This document shows, in pieces, positions 41,911-50,900 of a DNA stretch of 64,000 bases; the first letter of the stretch is position 1; the number at the start of each line of letters is the position of its first letter. The notes below the pieces were generated by a model. It saw nothing but the letters and a program-made list of their open reading frames with translations, did not search any database and was not told the DNA's origin. Made by a program: the position numbers and the translations under genes. Where the stretch lies: positions 35,696 to 99,695 of the forward strand of contig CAZYPN010000024.1 of assembly GCA_964649085.1 (NCBI GenBank), read 5' to 3'. The DNA is from JADMJV01 sp964649085. GTDB lineage: Bacteria; Vulcanimicrobiota; Xenobia; Xenobiales; JADMJV01.

Positions 41911-43599
41911 GTGAAAGGTCTGCGCACCCTCGGGGTGGCGCTGGCGGTGGCGCAATGCCTGTCAGCCCTTCCCCCCTCCCTCGACCACGTGGTGTTGCTC
42001 GACGTTTCCGGCAGCATGCGCCAGAAGGGCTACTCCACCTCCCAATCCTGGGGGCCTGAGGTACCTGCTTTGCTCACTTCATTGTTGCAGGCCGAAGGAG
42101 AGTTTTTTGGGCCCGACAGTCGGTTCATTCTGCGGCCTTTCAGCGACACCGACACCGACCAGCGCGAGCGGCGCATCGCTCTGGGGCCGGCCCATCTGAG
42201 CGAGTTTCCCGAGCGATTCACCGAGGTCGACCCGCCGCTCAATGGTGCCACCGACATGTCTCGGGCGCTGGATCTGGGCCAACTGATGTTGCAGGCCTGT
42301 CCGCATCCGGGGGTGATCTGGCTGATTACCGACAACGAGAATAACTTTTCCACCAACCAGTCGGACCACAAGTTTTACGAGCGCCTGAGAGACAGCACCG
42401 ACTACAACTATGTGTATTTGTTTCCCTTGGCCGACCCCCAGAACCATCCCAATGATTCACTGGTGATGTACCTGCTCATTCCGCCTCGGGTGATGAGTCG
42501 CGAGGAAGCCCATGCTCTGGCCGAGCAGGTGGAAAAGCGCACCAAGTTTGGGGGCATGCTCTTTCGTCCGCTCTACACCGAGACCGATGCCACTCCGCTC
42601 GAGTTTTCCAAAGAGTTGAATCTGGAGGCGCCCGGCAAGCACCGCATCGAGCAAGAGGGTGGACAGACCGTGCTCTATTTTCGCGAGGGGGAGAAGCTGC
42701 AGGGCAATCTGAACTTTCGCATTCGCTCTCGACTGAAGGGGTGGAAACTGGAAGGCGCCACTCTCGAGGATGCCGAGGTGGAACTGAGAGTGCCCTCGAC
42801 CTACGTCGATGGGTCGTCGGAGAAACTGCGCTGGCAGGTCACCCCCAAGGCTCTGGACGTGGCACCCGAGCAGGATTCGCTGACCCTCTTTCATCTGCAG
42901 ATCGCGGGTCCAGGTGGAAAGCCCATTCGGCTGCAGCGACGTCCTGGCGACATGCTGACCCATCTGTTCTCCAAGTATTTGCCCGAGATCGAGGGCAACG
43001 TCAAAATGAAGGCCATCCTGCGGGTGGATCAGGGCAACCTGAAGCACGAGGTTACCCCCGAAATGCAGCAGCGCCTGCAGGCCGTGCCTCGTCTGGCCGA
43101 AATCGAGCAGTACATGCTGCAGCAGCAAGACATGTCTCAGAGTCAGGGCAATGAACGCGACATTCAGTTTCAACGCAAGCTGATCATCCGGGTCAAGGCC
43201 GACCCCACCTCGGCCATCGTGGCGGTGGCCTTACTGGGCCTGGCCGGGCTGGCATCGGCCGTGGTGGCGGGCGCCTTTTTGCTGTGGAAGGTGCCGTTGC
43301 AGTTGGAGGGGCCCGGAGTGGACGAAGAGTTCTCGCTTTCGGCCCTGTGGGGTCAGTATCTCGTCTGCAGTGGCAAGGGCGAGCCCTTCTGCCAGCTATA
43401 TTGCAAGCTGGGTTCACTACAACTTCGCTCGGAAGTGGACTGCCTGTTCGAAGACGACCAGCGCCAGTTGGCGGTGCAGTGGCAGGGCGATGAGTTTCGC
43501 TTTGAGGTGGGCCAGGAAGGCAAATCTCGCGAAGTTTTCTGGCTGCGCCGCCGGCATACCGGATCGGGCTCAACCGGTGGAGGCGAGGGTCCGCTCTAG
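41911..43599 (+). CDS. Membrane-anchored von Willebrand A (VWA) protein
   Basis: 562 aa, GTG 41911 two bases after the coiled-coil stop, with GAGG just before. Signal peptide (to about residue 22), then an exported VWA domain with a MIDAS site: D31-V-S-G-S35 plus downstream GATDM and LITDNEN. A middle beta-rich region follows; one membrane helix (AIVAVALLGLAGLASAVVAGAFLLW) at about residues 430-455, then a ~105-residue C-terminal domain predicted to lie in the cytoplasm. VWA domains bind protein partners through Mg2+. It is the third gene of the coiled-coil operon and could link an envelope ligand to the internal coiled-coil proteins. Confidence 0.85.
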   Translation: MKGLRTLGVALAVAQCLSALPPSLDHVVLLDVSGSMRQKGYSTSQSWGPEVPALLTSLLQAEGEFFGPDSRFILRPFSDTDTDQRERRIALGPAHLSEFPERFTEVDPPLNGATDMSRALDLGQLMLQACPHPGVIWLITDNENNFSTNQSDHKFYERLRDSTDYNYVYLFPLADPQNHPNDSLVMYLLIPPRVMSREEAHALAEQVEKRTKFGGMLFRPLYTETDATPLEFSKELNLEAPGKHRIEQEGGQTVLYFREGEKLQGNLNFRIRSRLKGWKLEGATLEDAEVELRVPSTYVDGSSEKLRWQVTPKALDVAPEQDSLTLFHLQIAGPGGKPIRLQRRPGDMLTHLFSKYLPEIEGNVKMKAILRVDQGNLKHEVTPEMQQRLQAVPRLAEIEQYMLQQQDMSQSQGNERDIQFQRKLIIRVKADPTSAIVAVALLGLAGLASAVVAGAFLLWKVPLQLEGPGVDEEFSLSALWGQYLVCSGKGEPFCQLYCKLGSLQLRSEVDCLFEDDQRQLAVQWQGDEFRFEVGQEGKSREVFWLRRRHTGSGSTGGGEGPL

Positions 43600-43613
43600 A
43601 GCGCGGCCGGCCT

Positions 43614-44138
43614 TTAGGCCCAGCGTCGCCTCAGCACCTGATTTAGCTCCAGCTGAATATCTCCGGTCGGGTTGACGAACTGTTCCAGCCCGTCTTCGGG
43701 AAAGCACAGCAGGTCTACGGGCGCTCGTCGGCGCCGAGGCAGTGCTCCTTCGATAAGTTGCACCCAGTTGCCCAGCTGGCCCCATTTGGCCACCGCAAAA
43801 TGCGTGTCAGGGAACTGGCGAAAGAGGGTCTCGAGCTTCTTGACCATCACCTGACCGGCCTCACCCCAGAACAGGGGTTGGTGCTGGGGGTAGCTCTGAG
43901 CCGCCTCGGCAAAGGCCACCACGTCGGGTTTGTAGCGGTGACCAATCGGTTTTTCCACCTGCAGGTGGGGATAGCCGGGCAGATAGAGATACCAGAGAAA
44001 GCCCTTCATCCAGCAATGACTGGCCTTTTCGCCCGCTCGCTTGGGCAACACCAGACCTCGCCCGTGGGCCTGAATTCGCCATTTCCCTTCCAGGTGGAGC
44101 GGGTGCATGCAGGTCGGGCTTCGTGCTCCATAAGGCAT
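43614..44138 (-). CDS. Putative PD-(D/E)xK-like protein
   Basis: 174 aa from ATG 44138 (alternative ATG 44108). Basic N-terminal half. The blocks GHRYKPDVVAF (D72), PLFWGEAGQVMVKKLETL (E93, K100) and FAVAKW (K118) are spaced like the D...E-x-K core of restriction-endonuclease-like folds. No family name recognised; this is a pattern-level inference. Convergent with the VWA gene. A hairpin GCCCCC/GGGGGC at 44153-44172 lies in the divergent region to the RDD gene. Confidence 0.5.
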   Translation of the reverse strand: MPYGARSPTCMHPLHLEGKWRIQAHGRGLVLPKRAGEKASHCWMKGFLWYLYLPGYPHLQVEKPIGHRYKPDVVAFAEAAQSYPQHQPLFWGEAGQVMVKKLETLFRQFPDTHFAVAKWGQLGNWVQLIEGALPRRRRAPVDLLCFPEDGLEQFVNPTGDIQLELNQVLRRRWA

Positions 44139-44199
44139 CCCATTTTTTACTTGCCCCCGTACTGGTGGGGGCTTATGCTGGTGGGGTTGGAGGAATGAC

Positions 44200-44742
44200 G
44201 TGAAAGAACGAGCTGGATTTGGGATTCGCCTGGCCGCAGCGGCTATCGACGTAATCCTGCTGGGCATTCTCTCGATCATGGTGGGCATGTTCAGCGGTGG
44301 ACTGATCACGCTGCTGGTGCATCAATCGGGATTGACTCGCTACTTCGCCGACCCCGCCGGAGCCGTGGCCTTCAGCGGATTCTTGGGCCTGCTGGCGGCT
44401 ATCTTGATGGGTTGTCTGGTGGCCAGCCTGTTGAGCCTGCCCTACAACCTGATGGAGGCTATCGGCGGATGGACGCCGGGCAAGCTGGCCATGGGATTGC
44501 GGGTCCGCCAGGCCGATGGTTCACCGGCCAGCTTCGGACAGATCTTCGCTCGCTGGCTGGTCAAGCACAACAGCGTGCTGCTGTTCTTGCTGACTTTCCT
44601 GGGCATCCCGGCCATGGTGCTCTCGGGCCCCGGACAGATGCTGATCTGGGTGGGTTGTTTTCTGGTGCTGACCCCTCAACGCCAGGCTCTCCACGATATG
44701 GCCAGCGGAACGGCCGTTTTCGAGGCCAATCAGTTCGACTGA
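44200..44742 (+). CDS. RDD-family membrane protein
   Basis: 180 aa, GTG 44200 with TTGGAGGAATGAC upstream. Typical RDD pattern: FGIRLAAAAIDVILLGIL (Arg and Asp), WTPGKLAMGLRVRQADGSPASF, FARWLVK and RQALHDMASGTAVF, with 3-4 membrane helices. RDD proteins are poorly understood membrane proteins, some linked to ion exchange. The end overlaps the convergent OsmC gene by 13 bp. Confidence 0.88.
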   Translation: MKERAGFGIRLAAAAIDVILLGILSIMVGMFSGGLITLLVHQSGLTRYFADPAGAVAFSGFLGLLAAILMGCLVASLLSLPYNLMEAIGGWTPGKLAMGLRVRQADGSPASFGQIFARWLVKHNSVLLFLLTFLGIPAMVLSGPGQMLIWVGCFLVLTPQRQALHDMASGTAVFEANQFD

Positions 44743-45158
44743 GATCCACCCTCGGGATAGTGAAAGGTGACCACCTTTTCGATCTCTGGTAGCAAGCTGT
44801 GATGCACGGGGCAGGTCAAGGCGGCCCGCTCCAACTTGGCCCGCTGGGCCGGGGTCAGTCCGGCCGGCATGTGCACGTGCAGGGGCAGCGACCCGATACG
44901 CCGGGGGTTGCTCTGCATGTGCTTTTCCACCTGAAACGACAGCCCTTCGGTGCTGATGCCGTCGCGTTCGGCCACCATAGCCACAATGGTGAGCATGCAG
45001 GCCCCCAGCGCAGCAGCCACCAGGTCGGTGGGAGAAAAAGAACTGCCGTCCCCGTTGTTGTCCAACGGGGCGGCAGTGTGAATCTGACAACCCGAGGGCT
45101 CGTGGGTTAGTTGGACTTTGAGGTGGCCGCTGTAGCGGCCGGACATGGATACGCTCAT
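44730..45158 (-). CDS. OsmC-like peroxiredoxin
   Basis: 142 aa from ATG 45158, which overlaps the stop of the small ORF upstream (ATGA). OsmC/Ohr-type fold: SSFSPTDLVAAALGACMLTIVAMVAERDG contains the first reactive Cys, and ALTCPVHHSLLPE the second. They reduce organic hydroperoxides. Length normal for OsmC. The ATG is not preceded by a strong ribosome site, consistent with coupling to the small ORF. Confidence 0.9.
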   Translation of the reverse strand: MSVSMSGRYSGHLKVQLTHEPSGCQIHTAAPLDNNGDGSSFSPTDLVAAALGACMLTIVAMVAERDGISTEGLSFQVEKHMQSNPRRIGSLPLHVHMPAGLTPAQRAKLERAALTCPVHHSLLPEIEKVVTFHYPEGGSQSN

Positions 45159-45313
45159 TGCGAGCGGTTCGCGTTGCTGAGCGCAGCTACCTGGGACTCC
45201 AACATTTGGATTTGGTGCAGTAATGCCTGTACCTGCATCTCGTGCTGAAGTCGCCAAACTTCCAGGCTCATCCGCACCGCGCTATCGATCATCGGTTGCA
45301 TCAACGTATTCAT
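45155..45313 (-). CDS. Small 52-residue coiled-coil-like protein
   Basis: ATG 45313 to TGA 45155, 52 aa. It overlaps the end of the adenylate cyclase gene by 32 bp and the OsmC start as ATGA. Product: Met-rich amphipathic helix (MNTLMQPMIDSAVRMSLEVW, then QHEMQVQALLHQIQMLESQ). A CAGG lies close before the ATG. Not recognised; overlaps at both ends make it a credible coupled gene. Confidence 0.55.
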   Translation of the reverse strand: MNTLMQPMIDSAVRMSLEVWRLQHEMQVQALLHQIQMLESQVAALSNANRSQ

Positions 45314-47111
45314 GACCTGTTGAGTTTGGCTCGGGCGGGTTGCAGTCGGATTGCGCCTCGACCGAGTAGACGGTCACCGGATGTTCTCGACCTTTCACCT
45401 CCCAGGTTCCCTGGGGGGTGAAGCGCAGCTCGGGAACTTGCCCGATTCGGTCGACGATGTCCTGGCTGACCAGCGTCGACTGCCCCACCTGTTTGCACAG
45501 GTCTTGAATGCGGGCAGCCAGATTGGCTTCGTCGCCAATGGCCGTGTACTCGCGTTTGAGGTCGTCACCCAACACGGCCAGTAACATGGAGCCACAGTGG
45601 ATGCCGATCTTCACGTGATAGAACCCCTCCTGGCCACGCGACTGCAACTGTCCCAGTCGTTCATGCATTGCCAGGGCGGTAAGCACCGCCGCTTTCTCAG
45701 GATGGGGCAACGATTTGGGGCTGCCAAACAGCACCATGAACTGATCGCCGACGAAGCGAATGATGGTGCCCTGGAACTTAAAAATGATGTGGGCCATCTC
45801 CTGATAGTGTTCGTTGAGCCAGCGTGCCACGCGCTCGGGTGACTCACGCTCGGAAACGGTAGAGAACTGGTTGATGTCGGAAAAGAGCACGGTGACGTCG
45901 CGGCGTTGATTGAGCGAGCGCAGCCAGCTGTCGGGCTCGGCCAGCATTTCGCGCAGAATTTCCGGGGCTACATAGCCTGCAATTGTGCGATGGAGCTTCT
46001 GACGGGCTTGTTGTTGAAGCCAGGATTGATGGGCCATGGCCGCTCCCCAGCAAAGGGGTATGCCCAGCAGGCCAGGGGCCAGGGGCAGCAGCCAGCCACC
46101 CTGGGCCAGCAGCCCCAGGGCCAGCCCCGACCAGAGTGCGCACAGGCCGGCCAGGCCGGCCAGAGGCAAGGCCAGACCCGACAGCGAGGCGACTTTGAGT
46201 CCGGCCAGTAGATGCAGGCCCAGCAAGGCTCCGCTGGTCAGGGCAGGAAGGTCGCGCAGATGTTGTCCAGTCAGTTGAGTATTGACGACCTGGGCCTGAT
46301 AGTCTACTCCGAAGCCACTGGACGTCAGGCTTCCCGGCCGGCCATCGGCCCGGGGAGTCTGTACCAGGTCCTGGTCCACTTTGGAGTGGCTGCCGATCAG
46401 CACCACGGCGTCGGCAAAAGCGGCCCTTTCCACCTGGCCCTGCAACACCCGATAAAAAGGCAAGGAGCGAATGGCCTTGGGGCTGAGGTTGGTGTAGGCT
46501 CGCCCCTGGCCAGCGCTGGCGCGAATTTGCCGAGCGCCCCCCCGCAGCGCCAACTCGGCCCCCAGGAAGGGCCAGGCCTCGCGCCCGTGGCGTTTCAGGG
46601 GTAGCGGTTCCACCGACTGGGCTCTGGCCACGGCATCCTGATCCAGGCTCAGGTTGGCCAGCGCCAGGTGTTGCACCCCCAGGGCCATGACCAGGCGGTT
46701 TTCCGGCAGTGTCAGTTCCTTTTCTCCATCCCAGTAGGCGATCAGCACCAGCCGACCGGGGAAGTCTTGCTGCAGTTGAAAGAATTCGCCCAGGGCCTGG
46801 GGCTCGGCATAGGTGGGCAGCAGGTCCAGACCGACCACGCGGGCTCCGTTTTCCAGCGCCCGGCGGGCCACTCGCACATAGTGGGGGAGCCAGAACACCC
46901 AGTGGTCCGAGATTTGACGGTTGCACTCGGGAGTGATTCCCACCACCAGCACTCGGGGGTCGAGCCTCACCCTTTCGGGAAAGCAGCGTCCGGCTACGGC
47001 CAGACGGGCATCATAGAGCAGCCACTCCAAGCGCTGTCCCAGCGGCAACCGGGGCAGCTGCAGCAACACCAGCGTTAGTGCCAGCAGGCCCGCGGTGCGC
47101 AAGGATGTCAT
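45282..47111 (-). CDS. CHASE2-domain class III adenylate/guanylate cyclase
   Basis: 609 aa. An N-terminal membrane helix, an exported CHASE2-type sensor domain (about residues 35-270; LEWLLYDARLAVAGR, VVGLDLLPTYAE), three membrane helices (about 285-360), then a cytoplasmic class III cyclase domain: metal-binding VLFSDINQFS and RFVGDQFMVLFG, and YTAIGDEANLAAR with the transition-state Asn/Arg. Makes cAMP or cGMP in response to an outside signal. The substrate-selecting Lys of the GxxxKxxGD block is Arg here, so nucleotide specificity is uncertain. Divergent from a CRP-family gene, a likely target of its product. Confidence 0.9.
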   Translation of the reverse strand: MTSLRTAGLLALTLVLLQLPRLPLGQRLEWLLYDARLAVAGRCFPERVRLDPRVLVVGITPECNRQISDHWVFWLPHYVRVARRALENGARVVGLDLLPTYAEPQALGEFFQLQQDFPGRLVLIAYWDGEKELTLPENRLVMALGVQHLALANLSLDQDAVARAQSVEPLPLKRHGREAWPFLGAELALRGGARQIRASAGQGRAYTNLSPKAIRSLPFYRVLQGQVERAAFADAVVLIGSHSKVDQDLVQTPRADGRPGSLTSSGFGVDYQAQVVNTQLTGQHLRDLPALTSGALLGLHLLAGLKVASLSGLALPLAGLAGLCALWSGLALGLLAQGGWLLPLAPGLLGIPLCWGAAMAHQSWLQQQARQKLHRTIAGYVAPEILREMLAEPDSWLRSLNQRRDVTVLFSDINQFSTVSERESPERVARWLNEHYQEMAHIIFKFQGTIIRFVGDQFMVLFGSPKSLPHPEKAAVLTALAMHERLGQLQSRGQEGFYHVKIGIHCGSMLLAVLGDDLKREYTAIGDEANLAARIQDLCKQVGQSTLVSQDIVDRIGQVPELRFTPQGTWEVKGREHPVTVYSVEAQSDCNPPEPNSTGHEYVDATDDR

Positions 47112-47169
47112 CGGGGCTGATTCCGGCCGGGGTCAAAGGCCCCTCCTGAGCCGGGTCGAAGTCGCCGCC

Positions 47170-47859
47170 ATGCAACATCGATTGTCTCAGGTTCCCTTGC
47201 TGCAGGGCCTCGATGAGGCCGCGCTGGACTATCTTTCCCAACGCCTGCACCTGAAGCGTTTCTCCAATGGTGAACTGCTCTTCGCTCAGGGCGATCGAGG
47301 GGACTGCCTCTACCTGATCGAGTCGGGAGTGGTGCGCATTTTTCGCATTACACCGGCGGGTAAAGAAATCACGCTGGCATTGCGCGTGCCCCCGGAGTTT
47401 GTGGGCGACATGTCGTTGCTCGACGGACAGCCTCGTTCGGCCAGCGCCTGTGCTCAGGGTGGAGACAGCCAGTGTTGGGTGTTGCATCAGGCCGACCTGC
47501 AGCAACTGTTGCAGAGCCGTCCCGAAGTGGCCCTGACGCTACTCAAGGTGCTTTCTCGGCGCTTGCGCGAGGCGGGTGAGCATCTGGAAGAGCTGGCCTT
47601 TTCCACCATTCAGCAGCGGCTGGCTTCGCTGCTGCTGCGCCTCTCGCGGGCCGAAGGCCAGCCCGACGGAGAGCAGGTGGTGCTGCCTGGCTGGGTGAGT
47701 TATCAGAGCCTGTCCACGATGCTGGGAACCGCCCGCGAATGCGTCAATCGCGTGGCTGTAGAACTGGTCGAGCACGGCGGGCTGGCCCGCAAAGGCAGAC
47801 GGCTGGTGATTTGCAATCCCGAGGTGCTGGAGGCTGTGCAGCATGGAGCCCAACTGTGA
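47170..47859 (+). CDS. CRP/FNR-family transcription regulator
   Basis: 229 aa from ATG 47170 (a GTG at 47095 is in frame but lies in the divergent region). Cyclic-nucleotide-binding barrel with FAQGDRGDCLYLIESGVVRIF and EFVGDMSLLDGQPRSAS; this last block is the phosphate-binding cassette, with Glu/Arg placement close to cAMP binders. A long C helix and a winged HTH follow (SYQSLSTMLGTARECVNRVAVELVEHGGLARKG). No FNR-type Cys cluster. It probably senses the product of the divergent cyclase. Confidence 0.9.
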   Translation: MQHRLSQVPLLQGLDEAALDYLSQRLHLKRFSNGELLFAQGDRGDCLYLIESGVVRIFRITPAGKEITLALRVPPEFVGDMSLLDGQPRSASACAQGGDSQCWVLHQADLQQLLQSRPEVALTLLKVLSRRLREAGEHLEELAFSTIQQRLASLLLRLSRAEGQPDGEQVVLPGWVSYQSLSTMLGTARECVNRVAVELVEHGGLARKGRRLVICNPEVLEAVQHGAQL

Positions 47860-47868
47860 CAGCTGTCA
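47857..47868. promoter_or_regulatory. CRP-like palindrome upstream of the WD40-caspase gene
   Basis: TGACAGCTGTCA, a perfect 12-bp dyad beginning at the stop codon of the CRP-like gene. With one more base it reads TGTGA-N6-TCATT, matching one half-site of the CRP consensus (TGTGA-N6-TCACA). It lies 55 bp before the caspase ATG. Confidence 0.5.
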
Positions 47869-47923
47869 TTGAGGCGCGCTCCCAGGTGACCCATGCTGGG
47901 AGGGTCAAAACAGGAGGATACCG

Positions 47924-50900
47924 ATGAGAAGACTGGTGCTGAAGTTTGCTTTGCTGGTGCTGATGCTGCAGGTGGTCTGGGCCGAGGAGGCCCGACGGTT
48001 GCTGTTGCCGCTGCCGCACAATTCCCAGATACAGTCGATGGCCTTCAATCGTTCTCGCGATCGGTTGGCCACCGGCGATAAAAATGGTCTGATCAAGATT
48101 TGGAATTGGAAGAACCGCACCGTAGAGGTCTCTCTTAAGCCGGCGCGGGGCGACGAAAGTGCTGTGAAGTGGGTGGCCTGGACCGGCGACACCACGCTGT
48201 TGGTGATGCGCGAGGACGATCAACTCCGCACTTACGACGTCGAGAGCGCCAGCGAGTCCAAGCGCCTGGAACTGTCGGGTCGCAGTCCTGCTCTGGTGGG
48301 CACGCGCTATGTGGCGGTGGGCGGCGAGCAAGGCGAGTGGACCGCAGAAACCCAGGTGCCCGTCATCCATTTGCACAGCCTGGAAGACGGCAAGCGGGTG
48401 CGCACCCTGACCCTGCCTGACGTGCCGGGAAACTCTTGTTTTCTCAGGGCTCTGGCCGGCAGCCCCGACGGCACTCGCCTGGCCTACGTGCTCGACCCCA
48501 ACCGCTTTGCCAAGATCAAGCAACGCATCGGCGAGCTCGATGTAGAGAGCGGCCAATCGCTGCGCATGCAGGAGATTCCTGGCTATGCCCCCGAGCACTT
48601 GCGCTACAGTCCCTCGGGCAAAAGCCTGGCGGGATGGGGCTGGGATCTGATGCTGTGGACCGAATCTGGGGTCAAGTCGATCAAAACCGACCGCTCGGGG
48701 CTGGTTGGGGTCGATTGGGCTTCGGAAAGCGAACTGGTCTATGCCATCAGCAATGGAGGAGCCACCCTGCACCGCCTTAAGGCCGATGGCGAGGCCGTGG
48801 GTGTGGGCAGGCAGGTCGAGCGCGGGGCCTTTACCGCCCCCATTCTGGTGAGCCCCGAGGGCATTCCGGCCTTTACCACCTACGAGGGCGACATTTTTAA
48901 CGGAGAAACCGGCGAGAGCCTGTTCAAGGCCCCGGCCATCAGCCGCAGCGAGTCGCTGGCGTATCATCCCAGTGGCCGGCTGATCGTGGGCATGGAGCAA
49001 GGCGATGCCCTGGTGTGGGACATGACCACGGGCAAGTATGAGCGCAAGTTCGAGGTTCCCGGCACCATCCGTGGAGTGGCGGTTACCCAGGATGGCAGTC
49101 GCCTGGCCATCACCACCAATCACGACAACGATGTGCGCATCTTCGACTGGAAAAGCGGCAAACTGGTCAAGAAACTGACCACCGAATGCTGTCAGGGAGC
49201 GGGCTGGGTGCTGCGCTTCAGCCCCGACGGACAGAAGCTGGCTGTGCTGCAATCCAAGCCCCCGGGCTGGCGAAATGAACTGCTGCTGTTCGACCTGCGC
49301 AGCGGCGAGCTGGCCTGGAAAAAGGAGAATACCTTCCAGTTCGCCTTCCACCCTCGGGCCAATCAGTGGGCGGTGGTGCGCAAGGATGGCCTGGCCGAGA
49401 TCAATCTCGACAACGGCGAAGAGGTCTTCCACAAAATCTCCCACCTGCGGGCCTGTGCCTACGATTCCGAGGGCAAACTGCACGCCATTCGTTGCACCCG
49501 CAGCGGGGGAGAAACGCGATTGCTGCAGATGTATCCCAAGGCCACGGGGCGACTCGATGAAGGCAAGGAGGTCGGCTACTCCGGCTACTCCATGGACCAG
49601 TTGGTATGGAGCGACCGAGACCGCAGCTGGTGGATGCACTGCGACAGCGGGGCCCTGGTGCACATGGGCGCCGACGGCAAAGAGGTCGAGCGTCTGCCCG
49701 ATCGAGTGGGTGGGCTCTCGACCACCACCTGGCAGATCATGCCCGGCAATCTGCTGGCCGTCTGGGGCCGCGAGGGCACGGTAGAATTTTGGCGTGGCGG
49801 ACAGGCCAGCCCCGAAGGCGAACTGGTGGTGCTCGACCAGGGCCGCAACTGGCTGGTGACCAGCGCCAACGGTTTTTTCGACGGCACGAACGAGGCCGAG
49901 CGGCTGATTGAATGGCAGGTGGGCAAGCAGCGCTTCCGCGTCGACCAGTTTTTCCAGCAGGGGTATCGTCCCGGCCTGCTGCGCGAGTTCTTTCGAGGTG
50001 CCAAGATCAGCAAAGCCAACGGACCGCTCAGTCAGGTGGCCCTGCCACCCCGACTCGAGATTCTCTCGCCAGCTCCGGGCACGCGGCTCGACGAACGCGA
50101 GGTGGAAGTCAGGGTCAAGTTGATCGACCAGGGGAACGGATTTTCCAAGCCCAAGCTTTTCGTCAACGGACACTCGGTGGCCGCCAGTCAGAGCCGCTCT
50201 GAAGCGGCCGATGTCTACGTGTTCAAAACCCGGCTGCAGCCCGGGGTCAACGACCTGCGCGCCAGTGGATTCGACCTCAACGGAATGGTCGAGAGCCGGG
50301 GCGATCGGCTGCGGGTCACCTGCACGGCGCCGGCCCGTCGCCAGCCCGTATTGCACGTGCTATCGGTGGGGGTGAATAAGGCTTCGGCAGGTCGCGCTCT
50401 GCAATTTGCCGAGAGTGACGCTCGGGCTGTGTCGGCTCAGCTAAAGTCGGGTCTCTTTGCTCAGGCTCAGGTCAAACTGCTGCTCGGCTCTCAGGCCGAG
50501 AAGGCCTCGGTAGACGCCGCTTTTCGTCAGATCGAGGCCGAGGCCGAGCCTCAAGATACGGTGGTGGTGTTTTTCGCCGGCCACGGTGTGGCCGAGTCTT
50601 CCGGCTATCGCTTCCTGCTGGCGGGCAAGGATGTGGAAACCGGCTCGCTGACGAGCAACGAGCTGGCCACTTATCTGGAGACCATTCAGGCCCATCGCCA
50701 GTTCGTGATTCTGGATACCTGCCACTCGGCCGCGGCCAGCCCCGATCTGGTGCAGCGCTTTGCCGTATCGCAACAGCGCATGGCCCGGGGCAGCGGCACG
50801 TTTCTGCTCGCGGCTTGCCGTTCGGGTGAAACCGCTGCCGAGATTCCCAGCCTGAAGCACGGGCTGCTCACCTACAGCCTGCTGTCGGCCCTGGGCAAAG

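Noticed and set aside
44153..44172. GCCCCC/GGGGGC hairpin between the minus-strand gene at 43614-44138 and the RDD gene as a terminator
   Set aside because: The genes diverge from here, so no transcript needs to end; no T-run fits. It may be a chance hairpin or leader element.
47095..47169. Extended N-terminus of the CRP-family protein from GTG 47095
   Set aside because: It would overlap the divergent cyclase start and the added residues do not look like a CRP N-terminus.
47744..50356. Open frame of 870 aa on the minus strand opposite the WD40-caspase gene
   Set aside because: Overlaps a gene with signal peptide, WD40 and caspase motifs; the antisense product has no domain and atypical composition.
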